From Diphasiastrum complanatum (lineage: Eukaryota > Streptophyta > Lycopodiopsida > Lycopodiales > Lycopodiaceae), in NCBI GenBank assembly GCA_029204225.1, contig CM055115.1, positions 10,773,504 to 10,837,503 on the forward strand: DNA of 64,000 bases. Direction: 5' to 3'. This document shows, in pieces, positions 20,927 through 31,145 of this stretch. Both the position numbers and the translations under genes were made by a program. The notes under the pieces were generated by a model. That model saw only the letters and a list, made by a program, of their open reading frames with translations, searched no databases and had not been told where the DNA came from. Each line of letters opens with the position of its first letter. The stretch's first letter is position 1.

Positions 20927-22164
20927 GTAAATTCAAACCTCGAGATAAGACAAAAATTATGCTAAGCACTATTCCATAGTTCCAAGGTAATCAAGATTTA
21001 AAAAATAGCTAGTTACTTTGTCATATCCAGCAGCCTTTGATACTCTTGTTTTTCATTCAAGAAATTTGTGTCAATGCCTTTGTGTAGCAAAATTACAATG
21101 ATAAGAAATTTTAGACATGAATATCTTGTTTACGCATCTAATGCTAGTGGACTAAGGGATGCATATATAACACATGTAGTGTAATTTTAGCAAGTTCACA
21201 ATTAAATTCTACATTAAGTATGATATCTCAAATGATTTATTTCACATTGATGCATGACAAACAACATATTTATGTTGTTTGTATCAAATACAATATGACC
21301 AATATGACTGTTGCAAATTGCTTTTTGTCAAAAGTTTGCATGAGCTAGTTAGATTTTTAACTTGGAACATCACATTTCAGGTTCCAAATATAAAGTTTTC
21401 TTTCTAGAATAAAGAGTGGTGCGAATCTGATTAAAAACTTGAGAACGGCTCCCACCTCTTCAAGATCACAAAATTAGCGCAACAAGACAACATATATTTG
21501 TGTGTTAGCTCAAGTGAACCATGGTGAATTACCTAAGAGGTCAGAATGAGGGGTGATGTAGAGAAGAGATATATCCATAAGGCTGGAAGAACACCATGCA
21601 TGAGAGAATTTACAATTGTGCCAAACATAGAGCTTATGATTGCATAAGATGAAATGGCTATGAATACTCATGATTATGTGAGAGAGATTAGTGATCTTAT
21701 TTGAAGATTGTGAGGAGATTGATTGCATTTAAAGCATTAGATCCAATACAAATGCTTTTAAAGAGGTGTACTCTCAAATGAGAGATTTTTCTCAGAAGAT
21801 AATTCAATAAATAAAGTTTTAGCTAGAGCATCTCATGTGCTGCAACACTTGTTATGATTATGATCACTGAATATGTTGCTTTGTATTTGTTGCTTAAATT
21901 TGTTAGAAATTTCATGATATGCATTTTAATAGATAAATAGCACATTGCATGTCATAATCGTAACACAAGAGCTCCAGTCATCAAAATCATGCATGTAGAA
22001 TATAGTATGTAGTGCAAGTTCATTGTTCATAAAACAAATTGAGAGAGCATTTCATGTCTACATTGGAGACATAGCATGTTGTGATATGAATGTTGCTTGA
22101 TAATCATTTATCATAGATATCTGTGGAGAATATGGGAAAACATTAAATATAGATTGAGCTTTTA
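20927..22164. other. Gene-free AT-rich stretch
   Basis: No long frame or LTR terminus is visible. Copy 2 (56500-57512) lacks about 260 bp equivalent to 21440-21700; its junction reads CTGATTAAAATCTGATTAAAG, a short local repeat. I cannot say which element the stretch belongs to. Confidence 0.4.
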
Positions 22165-22451
22165 CAAGGAATTATTGGGGTGTAATCTCAAATGGACATG
22201 GAAAATTCATAATTGTAAAGAATCAACCTCATTGACATCTATTCCAAGAGTAATATTTAAGATAGAAGGCTTATATCTAATTGATGAATTAAATTCAGAA
22301 AAAAGTTCTTTTATCACTTTAATATGGCAATATGTGAAGATGATTTGGTGACAAGAGATAAAAATATAGAAAAATTAACTAATCTACTTGTATCTAGGGT
22401 GACACAAACACAACAGGAAATCCAACTAGCTTAAGAAAGAAATGTCGTAAC
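22165..22451 (+). repeat. Direct repeat, left of minisatellite
   Basis: It runs from AAGGAATTATTGGGGTGTAA to GAAATGTCGTAAC and is repeated at 23053-23421. This copy lacks about 90 bp (after AAAATTCATAAT) that its counterpart in duplication copy 2 (57513-57880) retains. No TG...CA ends or primer-binding site are seen, so it is not an obvious LTR. Confidence 0.75.
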
Positions 22452-23052
22452 TGTTAGGCAAATACAAAGTCGGAAATGGACCGTAGGCAACCGCCAAGGC
22501 AACGGTTGTGGTCTATTACGGTTTGATATGACGTTGGATGGACCGAGGGCAATTGCCAGTTATTGAGTTGCAGTCTATTACGGTTTGATTCGAAGTTGGA
22601 TGGACCGAAGACAACTGCCAAGTAGCTAGTTGCGGTCTATTAGGGTTTGATAAGAAGTTGGATGTACCGCAGGCAACCGCCAAGTCAACGGTTACGGTCT
22701 GTTGCGGCTGTGGATGGAAAAAGACCAAAGGCAACTGCCAAGTCGTGAGTTATGGTTTGTTGCAGTTTTGGATGAAAGGAGACCAAAGGCAGCCGCCAAG
22801 TAGCGAGTTGCAATTTTGGATGAAAGAAGACCGAAGGCAACCACCAACTCAATGGTTACGGTCTATTACGGTTTGAGATGAAGTTTGATGAACCAAAGGC
22901 AACCACGAACGAAACGATTGTAGTCTAGAAGCGGTCTTATTATGGTGGATACAAAAGCAGTAGTGAATCGAAAGACAATGATTACAGTCTATATGCCAAA
23001 GCAATGCACTATGGACCGAAAGGCAATAGTTGCACTCTGTATGCGGAAAGGT
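22452..23052 (+). repeat. Minisatellite of about 60-bp units
   Basis: About nine or ten imperfect units carry a common core (GACCGAAGGCAACCGCCAAG, then TTGCGGTCTATTACGG) and end in GTTGGAT-like text. The first three are 58-67 bp; later ones shorten to about 48-58 bp and become degenerate toward 23050. Open frames on both strands (22516-22734, 22658-22876) are by-products of the repeat. The matching array is at 57881-58481. Confidence 0.8.
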
Positions 23053-23421
23053 AAGGAATTATTAGGGTGTAATGTCAAATGAACATGGAAAAATCATAAT
23101 GCTTTTTCATGCTAGTTGAATATCTTGCTTTGTAGATGAGATGTCATATAAGCAGTGATTAGGGATGAACAAGAATCCATTGTAAATAATCAACCTCATT
23201 GACATCTATTCCAAGACTAAATATTTAAGATAGAAGGCCTATGTATCTAAATTGATGAATTAAATTCAGAAAAAAGCTCTTTATCACTTTAATATAACAA
23301 TATGTGAAGATGATTTGGTGACAAGAGGAAAAAATATAGAAAACTTAATTAATCTACTTGTATCTAGGGTGACAAAAACACAATAGGAAATCCAACTAGC
23401 TTAAGAAAGAAATGTCGTAAC
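23053..23421 (+). repeat. Direct repeat, right of minisatellite
   Basis: It begins AAGGAATTATTAGGGTGTAA and ends GAAATGTCGTAAC, matching 22165-22451 with scattered changes plus the extra internal segment containing GCTTTGTAGATGAGATGTCA. Copy 2 equivalent: 58482-58850. Confidence 0.75.
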
Positions 23422-24047
23422 GTAATATCAATTACCTTGAGGATAAGTAGTGCACACACAATCTAATACTTGAGCTAGACAAAAGTTATTGCAAATCAAA
23501 TGCTCGCTAATAGTATCACTATGCATCTTTCATTATCTTTTGGGAAAGAATACTATAGGCATTGTCTCTTATAGCATCATATAACTTCCCTCATCATGAG
23601 GTTAACCTCTACTGAGACATTGTTTATTAGGGACACATGTAGTTCCTAATAATTTTTGGCAAAAAAAAGAAAAATCTAGAAAGTTATCTCCAAAAAATCA
23701 GGTAACATTTAACAAATTTAGATTATCCTTTAGGATAGGATCATGAATGGAAACTGGTATTTCAATACAAGGTTGGACTATACTATTCATAATGTTCTAT
23801 ATAAAATGGGACTAGACGAAAAATTGCATAGATGCTTAGAAATATCTGATATTTGCATTACAATCTAGGATCTTCATTATATCGTTAGATGATACCAATT
23901 CAGATGGATGAATCAAAGTAATACCTCAAACCATTTCTAATCTCTTTGGTGGACTATACGCATTTTGTTTTGTGAGTATGAATTAATTTTTATGATCTTG
24001 TTGGGTGGACAGAACGTTTGTTCTATTCCTTATCAGCCCCATTAGAT
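23422..24047 (+). other. Probable copia 5' LTR remnant
   Basis: The stretch ends in CAGCCCCATTAGAT directly before a tRNA-Met primer-binding site (copy 2 has CCCCATCA, giving the expected CA terminus), so it should be LTR. TATATAAAATGG near 23797-23808 is a plausible TATA box. I cannot locate the outer TG end; the LTR may be truncated. Confidence 0.5.
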
Positions 24048-24059
24048 TGGTATCAGAGC
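24048..24059 (+). other. Copia primer-binding site (initiator Met tRNA)
   Basis: TGGTATCAGAGC, the plant copia consensus, lies immediately before a gag remnant. The gag begins in its C-terminal half, so the leader and gag N-terminus were deleted right after this site. The same site is at 59477-59488 in copy 2. Confidence 0.85.
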
Positions 24060-26440
24060 TTCGTTCAATAAACCAAGATGTCGTTATGACCTTGGTTTCT
24101 TCTCTTCCAAAGTCATATGAATACTTTGTGGTAATGATCTCGACACAACCTAACCTCACTCTTCAAAAGGTGATCGGTCATCTTCTTCAGAAAAAAAAAT
24201 GTGGAGAAAGACTAGCGGCCTGTCCATCAGAGACAAATCCATGGCCCTATACACCAAGAAGAAAGACTATTCCAAGGGCAAGAATTAGGTGCAGCAGCAG
24301 AAGCCTCATACTCAACCTGAGAATAGTGGATCGCACAAGAAGCTCTTATGTAGATATTACAAGAGAGCTAATCACGACATCAAGGAGTGTCGTATCCACA
24401 TCTACAATGAGACAAAGAGGCAACAACAGCAACAGCCAGACTCCTCCAATGCGGCGGAATTCATGGAGTAAAATTCACACTTGCTAATGGCTTACAATAG
24501 TGGTAACAAAGACCATGATAGCTTGTACCTGAATACCGGCGCTACCCAACACATGACCTCTTACAAGGAATAGTTTACCGAGTATGCAGCTTACAGCATA
24601 GATCAATTCATCTACCTTGGAGATTCAAGCACCATACGTGTGGAAGGCAAAGGGACAGTCAAGATCACATTCAACAATGATCTTTCCATTTGTGTTCCCA
24701 ATGCCCTTCACGTTCCTCAGCTATCAACGAACTTGTTATTAGTTTCTAAGATAACTGATCAGGGCTACATTGTTACTTTCTCATCTGATTAGTGTACAAT
24801 ATTCGAGGAAGATACTACTCTGACTACATGCACTAGAGTCGAAAATCTTTATGTACTCTCTAATTCAATTGCATTAGCTAGTATCTCTAATGAAAATGTA
24901 AATGCTAATGCTATTTTGTGGCATAGTCGATCTGGACACATGAATACAAGATCACTTTCGTATATGCATTGTAATAATTTAGTTGATGGATTGCATTTCC
25001 CTTCTTCATTAGATAGGAAAATGCATCTATGGCAAAAGCTCTAGCCCAAATCACATTTCATCAAAACAAAGCATGTATTGGATCTTGTACATAGCGTTCT
25101 TTGTTGTCCAATGCCAACTTCGTTGTTAGAAAATGCAGTTTATTTTATCACTTTCATAGATGATTATTCTAGATGGTCTGTCTACAGTCATGTTCATTAA
25201 GCACAAATCAGATGCCTTTGAATGCTTCAAGAGATTGAAGGTGATGGCTGAGACTCAAACATCTACAAAAGTGAAAGCTCTCTGAACTGATGGTGGCGGC
25301 GAATACCTTTACCACTCTAACAAGAGGTCCAACTACATGGCAAAACATGGTATTAGAAGACAATTCACCACTTCCTATTCACCTCAACAGAACGAGATTG
25401 CAGATAGGAAGAATTAAACTCTTCTCAACTCAGCCAGATCCATGCTACACCAATCACATCTACCTGCGAAGTTTTGGGCACAAGAAGGTACTGCCACAGC
25501 CAGTTACATGTAGAACAGATCCAGCACCAAAGCCATCAACAACAAAACTCCTTACGAAGTTTGGCATGGACACAAGCCTAGTGTCAGTCATTTAAAAATC
25601 TTTGGTTGTGTATGTTTTTTCATGTTTCTAAATAGCTTAGGAAGAAGTTGGATCATAGGACAAATAAACATATTTTCATTGGCTATCTTGATGAACATAA
25701 AGCTTATAAAGTTTATGATCAATCCACCAATGTAGCATTTGTCTCTAGGGATGTAATTTTTCAAGAGCATACATACTATGATTTTAAACAACCATCAATA
25801 AAGGATGCTATGTCATTTCATCCTATTCTATGTAGCATGGATTCTTCCAACGTTGATGTTCTTTCTACAGAACCTGCAGCTACAGTTACAAAAGTCGAGC
25901 AACTAACAATACCTGTCATCATACCAGACAAAGCTAGCTCGAACAAATCCGAAGAAAACCAAGAAGAAGCATCATCGCATCCCGGTCAACCAAGTGTCCG
26001 CAGATCCTCACGGACTCGGACAATTCCTGAGAGGTATACACCTCAGTCATTCTGGAGTTCATCAAAAGAACCAAAGACCCTAGCCGAAGTAATTAACTCC
26101 AAGGATGTTGTGAAGTGGCAAGAAGCTATGGAAAGCGAGTGCAAATCACTTTTGACGAACCAGACCTGGACACTGGTCGACTTCCCCACTCACAAGAGAG
26201 TTATTGACAACAACTGGATCTTCAAGAAGAAGATCAACTATGATGGTTCCATTGCAAAATGAAAAACACGGCTAGTGGCTACAGGATTCACTCAAGTCCA
26301 ATGAGTCGATTATCAAGAAATCTTCAGTCGTATCGTCAAGATGTAGTCAATCAGGACTCTGATTTTATTAGCAGCCGCAAAAGACCTCAAAATGCACCAG
26401 ATGGATGTCAAGACAACATTTTTCAACGGCAACAGCACTA
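24060..26440 (+). pseudogene. Ty1/copia element, gag to mid-RT, dead
   Basis: Order: gag C-terminal half (LVSSLPKSYEYF, QPNLTLQKVIGHLLQ); knuckle CRYYKRANHDIKEC, in which the second Cys is Tyr; protease loop LNTGATQHMT, where the catalytic Asp is Asn; a GAG-pre-integrase remnant; integrase core TFIDDYSR (first Asp); frameshifted later integrase; then an open 204-codon stretch (25648-26262) with [24 protein letters not shown], a Ser/Pro/Glu linker, RRSSRTRTIPERYTP and the RT start (WQEAMESECKSL, TNQTWTLVDFP, NNWIFKKKINYDGS). It ends at MDVKTTFF near 26425, so the YVDD motif is missing. Both substituted key residues are shared with copy 2. Confidence 0.85.
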
Positions 26441-26872
26441 TTCGTATGAAATAAGTAATATTTCGTGCAAACGGGAAGTATTTGGCATATTCCCTAGACT
26501 CCACCTAAAAATGCCAATTTTTGCATATTTTTTAAAAACATGGGAGCACAAGATAAAGAGAAAAAAAATTGCCCAAAAAATAGGGGGATAAAACTCTCCA
26601 AATTTTCAGCTTAAAATTTTGAAATGCTTTACAAAAAGACCATTTTTAATTTGAAACAATGGCCATTCATCAACTCATGCTAGAAGTTGCAATGTTTTTA
26701 CATTCTTCCCAAATCGACTAATAATTGCAAGATAAAAATCTTAATAAATGATCTACTCCAAATAAAATTTCAAATTTGTGCAAACAAAAAACTTTTAATG
26801 CCATGAAAATTTGAGCTAACAATTAATATCTAAAATGCATCATCATCGGTATCAATACCTCCAGACTCACAT
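26441..26872. other. No recognisable feature
   Basis: Very AT-rich sequence with A-runs between the truncated copia RT and the SINE-like insertion. It is nearly identical in copy 2 (61881-62298), which lacks a few bases. No element signature is seen. Confidence 0.4.
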
Positions 26873-26988
26873 CATTATTGGAATCTGACCCAACGGGGTT
26901 GGCTCAACTGGTTAGCTTGGCATCCAAAGTTTCTTTGGTCCCAGGTTCGAGCCTCCCCTTGGAAACCAAGAAGCATTATTGGAATCTG
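26873..26988 (+). mobile_element. tRNA-derived SINE-like insertion with 15-bp target-site duplication
   Basis: An 86-bp body (26888-26973) is flanked by perfect CATTATTGGAATCTG repeats (26873-26887, 26974-26988). Duplication copy 2 has a single CATTATTGGAATCTG there (about 62301-62315), which is the empty site. The body has RNA polymerase III boxes: A, TGGCTCAACTGG at 26900-26911, and B, GGTTCGAGCC at 26944-26953, about 33 bp apart. GGGG and CCCC near the two ends could pair as an acceptor-like stem. There is no poly(A) or long tail, so it is either a very short or 3'-truncated SINE, or a retroposed tRNA-like RNA. Confidence 0.85.
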
Positions 26989-27255
26989 TAGAAGGTGAGA
27001 GAATGTAGATGAGCCATCCTCTTCGGCACTATCCACAAGAACATCATCCTCGTCTCTTTGCAATCCAAGCTTAGTTTCAATTTGTTTATGTGTCCTTCTG
27101 GAGGACGTTCCAGTCTCGTTAGGGCAGACTTTAGTTGGAAGTCGTGCTTTGATAATATCTTTTGTTGCCTTTCTAATGCGACCAGACAATGTGCTTACTT
27201 TTGCAACATTTGCAGGACGTCTCTTCTCCAAGAGTGTCCTCATTCTTGTAATCAA
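26989..27255 (-). CDS. Unidentified open frame, conserved in both copies
   Basis: From ATG at 27255 the frame reads a basic start (TRMRTLLEKRRPANVAK), GRIRKATKDIIKARLP, then an acidic end (QRDEDDVLVDSAEEDGSS). In copy 2 the same frame is open for 100 codons (62583-62281) with few substitutions; in copy 1 the SINE-like insertion replaces its tail, extending the frame to 26875. The basic-to-acidic composition is protein-like, but I recognise no domain. It may be an exon fragment carried by a transposon. Confidence 0.35.
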
Positions 27256-27259
27256 CTAC

Positions 27260-28330
27260 ATTAAGATGGAATGAACCCCAGGTTCGATCCCAGAGATCGA
27301 ACATGAGGTTCATCCACAAACAACTAAAACTTTCAAAGCCCTCACCCTCACCCCAGGATTTGAGGTACAAAATAAATCAGATTAGTGGTCACCCCAGGAT
27401 TTGAGGTACAAAATAAATCAGATTAGTGGTGTATGGTGCAAAACTACTTCTTAGAAATAGAGGATGAACCCTGGGATCGATCCCAGAGTTCATCCAACTC
27501 ACTCTTTTCAGGTTCTTGGTATACAATACACTTTCAACACGTTTTGAGTACTCAAAAATCTGAAACAACCAAGAAGAAATTGCCAAATCTTCCTATTCTA
27601 TATAGGACCTCACAAGAAAGAGGACCTCGCTGCTCCTATCTTGTAAACAAAATCAATTTTCTTGAACCCCTCGCAGCTCCTATTCAATGGTGGCGTACCA
27701 AGCTATAAAAACAAACAGCGTATTCATGTTGCACAGTAGTGTGCCTCTGAAATACGAAATACGAAATCCGAAATAGAATTACAGAAGGCACAGCCTTCAC
27801 GCTATCAGCTACCCATGTCAGCGCAGATCATGCCAGCTTATAATTGCGTAGATCTTGATTCCTGAAGGTTAAGCTATCTCTGTCAGCATTCCGAAGCAAC
27901 GATGGCATGTTAGTGATGGCGGACAATCAGCATGGGACTGTCAGCGATGGCCTATTTGGGTTGTTTTGTCAGTGACGGTCTCAGGGATGGCCTCAGCGAT
28001 GGCCGCAGTAGGATTTTGTTGGCCATAGAAGCAAAAAAAAATCATGGCTGAACCTTGGAATCGATTATTGGGATCGATCTCAGGGTTCATCCATGAGTTT
28101 TCCTATGTTTTAAACCCACAGGCCGATCCCTCTGAACCTTGGAATCGATCCCTGGGCTTGACCCCAGGGTTCATCCATGCGTTTTTCTATAGTTTGAACT
28201 CACAGGTCGATCCCAGGGATCACCCATTGGTTTTTCCTTCATTGAACCCAGAGATCGATCCGAGGGATCGACCCCAGGGTTCTAACCCATATTTTCTCAT
28301 TACTTTGGACCGTTATTTCTCTTGGACCAT
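27260..28330. repeat. Cluster of GATCGATC palindromic repeats
   Basis: At least six occurrences of a motif family built on AACCCTGGGATCGATCCCAG...GTTCATCC appear, in direct and mirrored forms. The best (27462-27495) is a 34-bp palindrome with one mismatched pair, centred on GGGATCGATCCC. Others lie near 27270-27315, 28055-28095, 28130-28180, 28200-28235 and 28240-28285. Open frame 28044-28355 simply translates the repeats (EPWNR.LG, NPQ.DP). A 41-bp perfect tandem pair is embedded at 27349-27430. TCAGCGATGGCC-like short repeats occupy 27930-28010. Confidence 0.7.
27349..27430 (+). repeat. Tandem pair of 41-bp units
   Basis: Two identical units beginning CACCCCAGGATTTGAGGTAC run head to tail (27349-27389, 27390-27430). 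Copy 2 has the pair at 62677-62758 with one change, so the duplication predates the segmental duplication. Confidence 0.85.
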
Positions 28331-28811
28331 TAGATACGTTGCTCTTTTCCTGTGAACCGTGGGCCAAGGTTTTTCGAACTACTTTTTACTACTATTCATC
28401 TGTGGGCCGGGGTCTTTGCACTAATTTATATTCTATTCTATTCCGTGTGTGAAATGCAACTATCTCACGTATAAAATTTGTTGTTTCGAAGTACATAGAT
28501 ATTGTACTTTTTAGGTTTGAACCCTAGATCAATGCTTAATGAGGCAAACATGGGGGAGACATGAATATTTTCATAGTCAAGCTACATAGATTAGTGTAAA
28601 ATGACTTTTATTGGGCCTTATTAATAAAATTTTTACTTAAAATGAGTGATTTATTGACTAAAACTTTTATAATTATTAGGTGTTTCTTTATTAATTTTTC
28701 AATGTTTTGTACCATAAAATTCTATTTTAGTTTCTAAATGTCGTATTCACATTAAAAAAATGCGGTTGTTTTTTTTATAGAAACATAGTTGTTTTTTATT
28801 TCTATTGTATA
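28331..28811. other. Gene-free AT-rich stretch, end of window-visible duplication
   Basis: Contains ATTCTATTCTATTCCG (28432-28447), which has one more 5-bp unit in copy 2. Collinearity with copy 2 can be followed to 28672 (window position 64000). Nothing coding is seen. Confidence 0.45.
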
Positions 28812-29351
28812 ATGCATAATGGATTCATATGTTATTTTCGACAAGAAGCTTACAAAGCGCATGTCTGTGCCAAAACTCAACATAGAGGAAAGCACTATAA
28901 AAAAGAATCTAGAACTTTGAATGAAGGCCGTAAAGATTCAAATGTGGATCCTACAACAAAAGGTGTATCAAGCTATTCATTTACAAACTTTCCTTACATT
29001 TCCTTGTCATCAACTGATAGGCAAAATCTAACTATGTCTAAATTGAGAGGTGATGACACATTTAAAGAGTCAAGGATGTTAGGAGAAGTCAAAGATTTGT
29101 ATTATGATGAGAATGATTCAAATGTTGTGGTCTTCATAACTGAAAACAAAGGACAAACTAGATTATTCAGTGTCAGTGAAATCCTTTGTGTAGTTCAGCG
29201 CATAACTCCGTCACATTTACAAAATGAAATGAGGGAGTGCTTTGAGGAGAGTGGAAATTTGATTCGTACATTGTCTAGTTATTTGTTTGGAATCACGCAA
29301 GCATCTGCATCAAATTTAGTTCCATTAAAATGTGAAAATATAGTAATTTAA
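28812..29351 (+). CDS. Unidentified ORF with TENKG domain (179 aa)
   Basis: The largest uninterrupted frame outside retrotransposon pol here. The N-terminal 80 residues are basic and Ser/Thr-rich. Residues about 85-130 contain MLGEVKDLYYDENDSN, VVFITENKGQTRLFSV and SEILCVV, and the rest is helix-like (EMRECFEESGNLIRTL). A similar domain occurs in the ORF at 39881-40333 (MLGQIRDNYYDEDDDS ... FKTENKGSF ... LFFFEI). No transmembrane segment is evident. I do not recognise the family; it could be a host-derived exon spread by transposons or an accessory retroelement product. Whether it is transcribed is unknown. Confidence 0.5.
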   Translation: MHNGFICYFRQEAYKAHVCAKTQHRGKHYKKESRTLNEGRKDSNVDPTTKGVSSYSFTNFPYISLSSTDRQNLTMSKLRGDDTFKESRMLGEVKDLYYDENDSNVVVFITENKGQTRLFSVSEILCVVQRITPSHLQNEMRECFEESGNLIRTLSSYLFGITQASASNLVPLKCENIVI

Positions 29352-29934
29352 GGACCAAAAATGGATCTTAGAAGATCCACAAGGTTGATTGTGTGTTTGA
29401 TTAACAATCTATCACATACTAGTCAACCAAAAACAAGATCTAGTTTAGCAGCTTGATAGAAAACAAGTAGAGACAATCAAAACATCGATCAAGAACTGAA
29501 TCCCAAGTTCACACTTGTGAAAATCAGGCTGTTGTACGGCCTGTGGACAGAGGTTAATGTGTGCCAAAGCTGGGTTTCATTGGAATCATTCACTATCATC
29601 ATACAAAGAGACAAAATCTAAGTTTCCTCTTGAGGCTCCAAAATATGGAGAGTGGAAAGACATAGTAAAAGACACTTCCTTTGCAAAGTTAGGTGAAAAT
29701 CGAGCATGTAATAAGGAAGTAGACTCAACTTTCTTGCCCTAAAGTGAAAACCCTAGCCTAGATCCTAAAGTCATGCTTGGTAGGTACAAATCTCATCATA
29801 AATCAAGGTCTAGATCCTACAAAGTAGGAATCACTACCAAATGGACACAACCACTCCTCTTGACTCGTGGTAACCTACATTAGGTATAGATTGCCATGTG
29901 GCACTTTGGCCATACAAGTGACTAACAAACATTA
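29352..29934. other. No firm feature
   Basis: Contains a 61-codon open frame (29557-29742: SLSSYKETKSKFPLEAPKYG) of doubtful meaning. The flank shows no LTR signature until the inverted-repeat arm at 29935. Confidence 0.35.
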
Positions 29935-31145
29935 GGGCTCTTTTTGGACTCAAGAAGGGCCTCTTCCTTGCCTAAACGTGTTTGCTAATTAGAATTAATT
30001 AGCTCACTTATTGTCCTACGTGGCAGTTCACCATGGGTTTATCATGAGTTAAGTCACACTTCAATAGGTTATCAAGGACAAGTAATTCAATGTAATTTAA
30101 AATCTAAATAAAAAGATGTCCAAGAGAATTTCAAGGCCTTCAAAAAATCGTTTTATACCTTGAATTGAAAAAAAAGAGGGCCCAATATTTCATTAGGCCC
30201 CCAAATTGAAAAATAAGTTCAAGAAAAAAAAATGGGGGAGACAGCATGGAGTACAACCCCTCCCCCCAACTTGTACACCCGCCCCCTTGTCATTTTCTCT
30301 CCCCCACGCCCCCCTCGTACCCGTTTCCTCCCCCTCCCATCGCATAGTCTCCTTCCCCCGAGGCCGCTGGCCCGATTGCACGTGTAGCAGCCTGGGGGAG
30401 ACACATAAACCCCCCCCTTCCCTCTTTTCTCACTATCCGGACGAGGGAAAGGGGGGGCCTTCCCAAAATCCAGTCTTGGTTATAGGGGCAGAGGAGCCGA
30501 CGGTCTGAAGTGTGTAGTGTGCACACTTCTGGCCGCTAACCCATGTTGGCGTGCCATCCTCTGCCCTCAATGCCCTCATTTCAGGCCCCTGTTGGCACAC
30601 TTCATCCTCACTTCACGGACATCAAGAAGGCGCCGCGGGGGAGGGGTGTTAATGTGTCTCCCCTAGGCTGTTGCGCATGTAATTGGGCCAGCGGCTCAGG
30701 GGGGAAGGAGAATGCGCCACGGGGAGGGGGAGGGGGTGTGTACAGGGGGGTGTGGGGGGGAGAAAATGACAAGGGGGGTACAAGTGGGGGTGGGCGTTGT
30801 ACCCCATGCCCCCCCCCCACCATTTTTTTTTTTAATCTATATTTCAATTTGAGGGCCTAATGAGATATTGGGCCCTCTTTTTATTCAATTCAAGGTATAA
30901 AAATGGTTTTTTGAAGGCCTTGAAAATCTCTTGGACATCTTTTTATTTAGATTTCAATTTTGAGCCTTATCACATAATCATTACACGTAGAGTTAAAGGA
31001 GAGTTAGTGGTGGGTAAGAATTTATAGATCTAATTTACACCATTGGATGTGCCGTGTCATATGGACATTGTCACTCTTTTATTGGTACACATGTCATCAT
31101 TAACACTAATTATAATTAGTGAAGAGGCCCTTTTTGAGTCCAAAA
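29935..31145. repeat. Long inverted repeat with C/G-rich tracts
   Basis: Two arms in opposite orientation can be aligned. The outer ends are GCTCTTTTTGGACTCAAGAA (left) and the complement of GAGTCCAAAAAGGGCCC (right, near 31128-31143). The inner arms include CTAAATAAAAAGATGTCC, AGAGGGCCCAATAT and a block of C-runs (30245-30420 against 30640-30830, with CCCCCCCCCC at 30810). The spacer is about 30420-30635. The right arm's outer edge overlaps the end of a minus-strand copia pol, so the arms are probably two LTRs facing each other. Open frames in the C-rich block on both strands are low-complexity by-products. Confidence 0.75.

Larger units (their letters stand above)
9076..28672 (+). repeat. 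Segmental duplication, copy 1
   Basis: This block is repeated in the same orientation at 46829-64000. The left limit is visible: flanks differ on one side, and both copies read TTAGACAATCCAAATCACTT just inside. The right limit is beyond the window for copy 2, whose last bases match 28672. Copy 1 alone has 15520-18302, about 260 bp near 21440-21700 and the SINE-like insertion 26888-26973. It lacks about 115 bp (at 19482), 475 bp (at 19880) and about 90 bp (near 22215) that copy 2 keeps. The copies otherwise look nearly identical by eye. Confidence 0.9.

Noticed and set aside
22516-22876. 72-aa frames with PQATAKSTVTVCCGCGWKK-like text
   Set aside because: They translate the minisatellite on both strands; no independent support.
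22165-23421. Terminal-repeat retrotransposon in miniature (TRIM)
   Set aside because: The direct repeats do not start TG or end CA and no primer-binding site or polypurine tract adjoins them.
26888-26973. Functional tRNA gene
   Set aside because: A and B boxes are present, but I could not draw a complete cloverleaf with a clear anticodon arm, and the flanking target duplication shows that it is a retroposed insertion.
28044-28355. 103-aa frame with EPWNRxLG and NPQxDP repeats
   Set aside because: It is generated by the GATCGATC palindrome cluster; the same holds for 63372-63683.
30193-30860. Several Pro/Gly/Arg-rich frames on both strands
   Set aside because: Low-complexity translation of C/G-runs inside the long inverted repeat.
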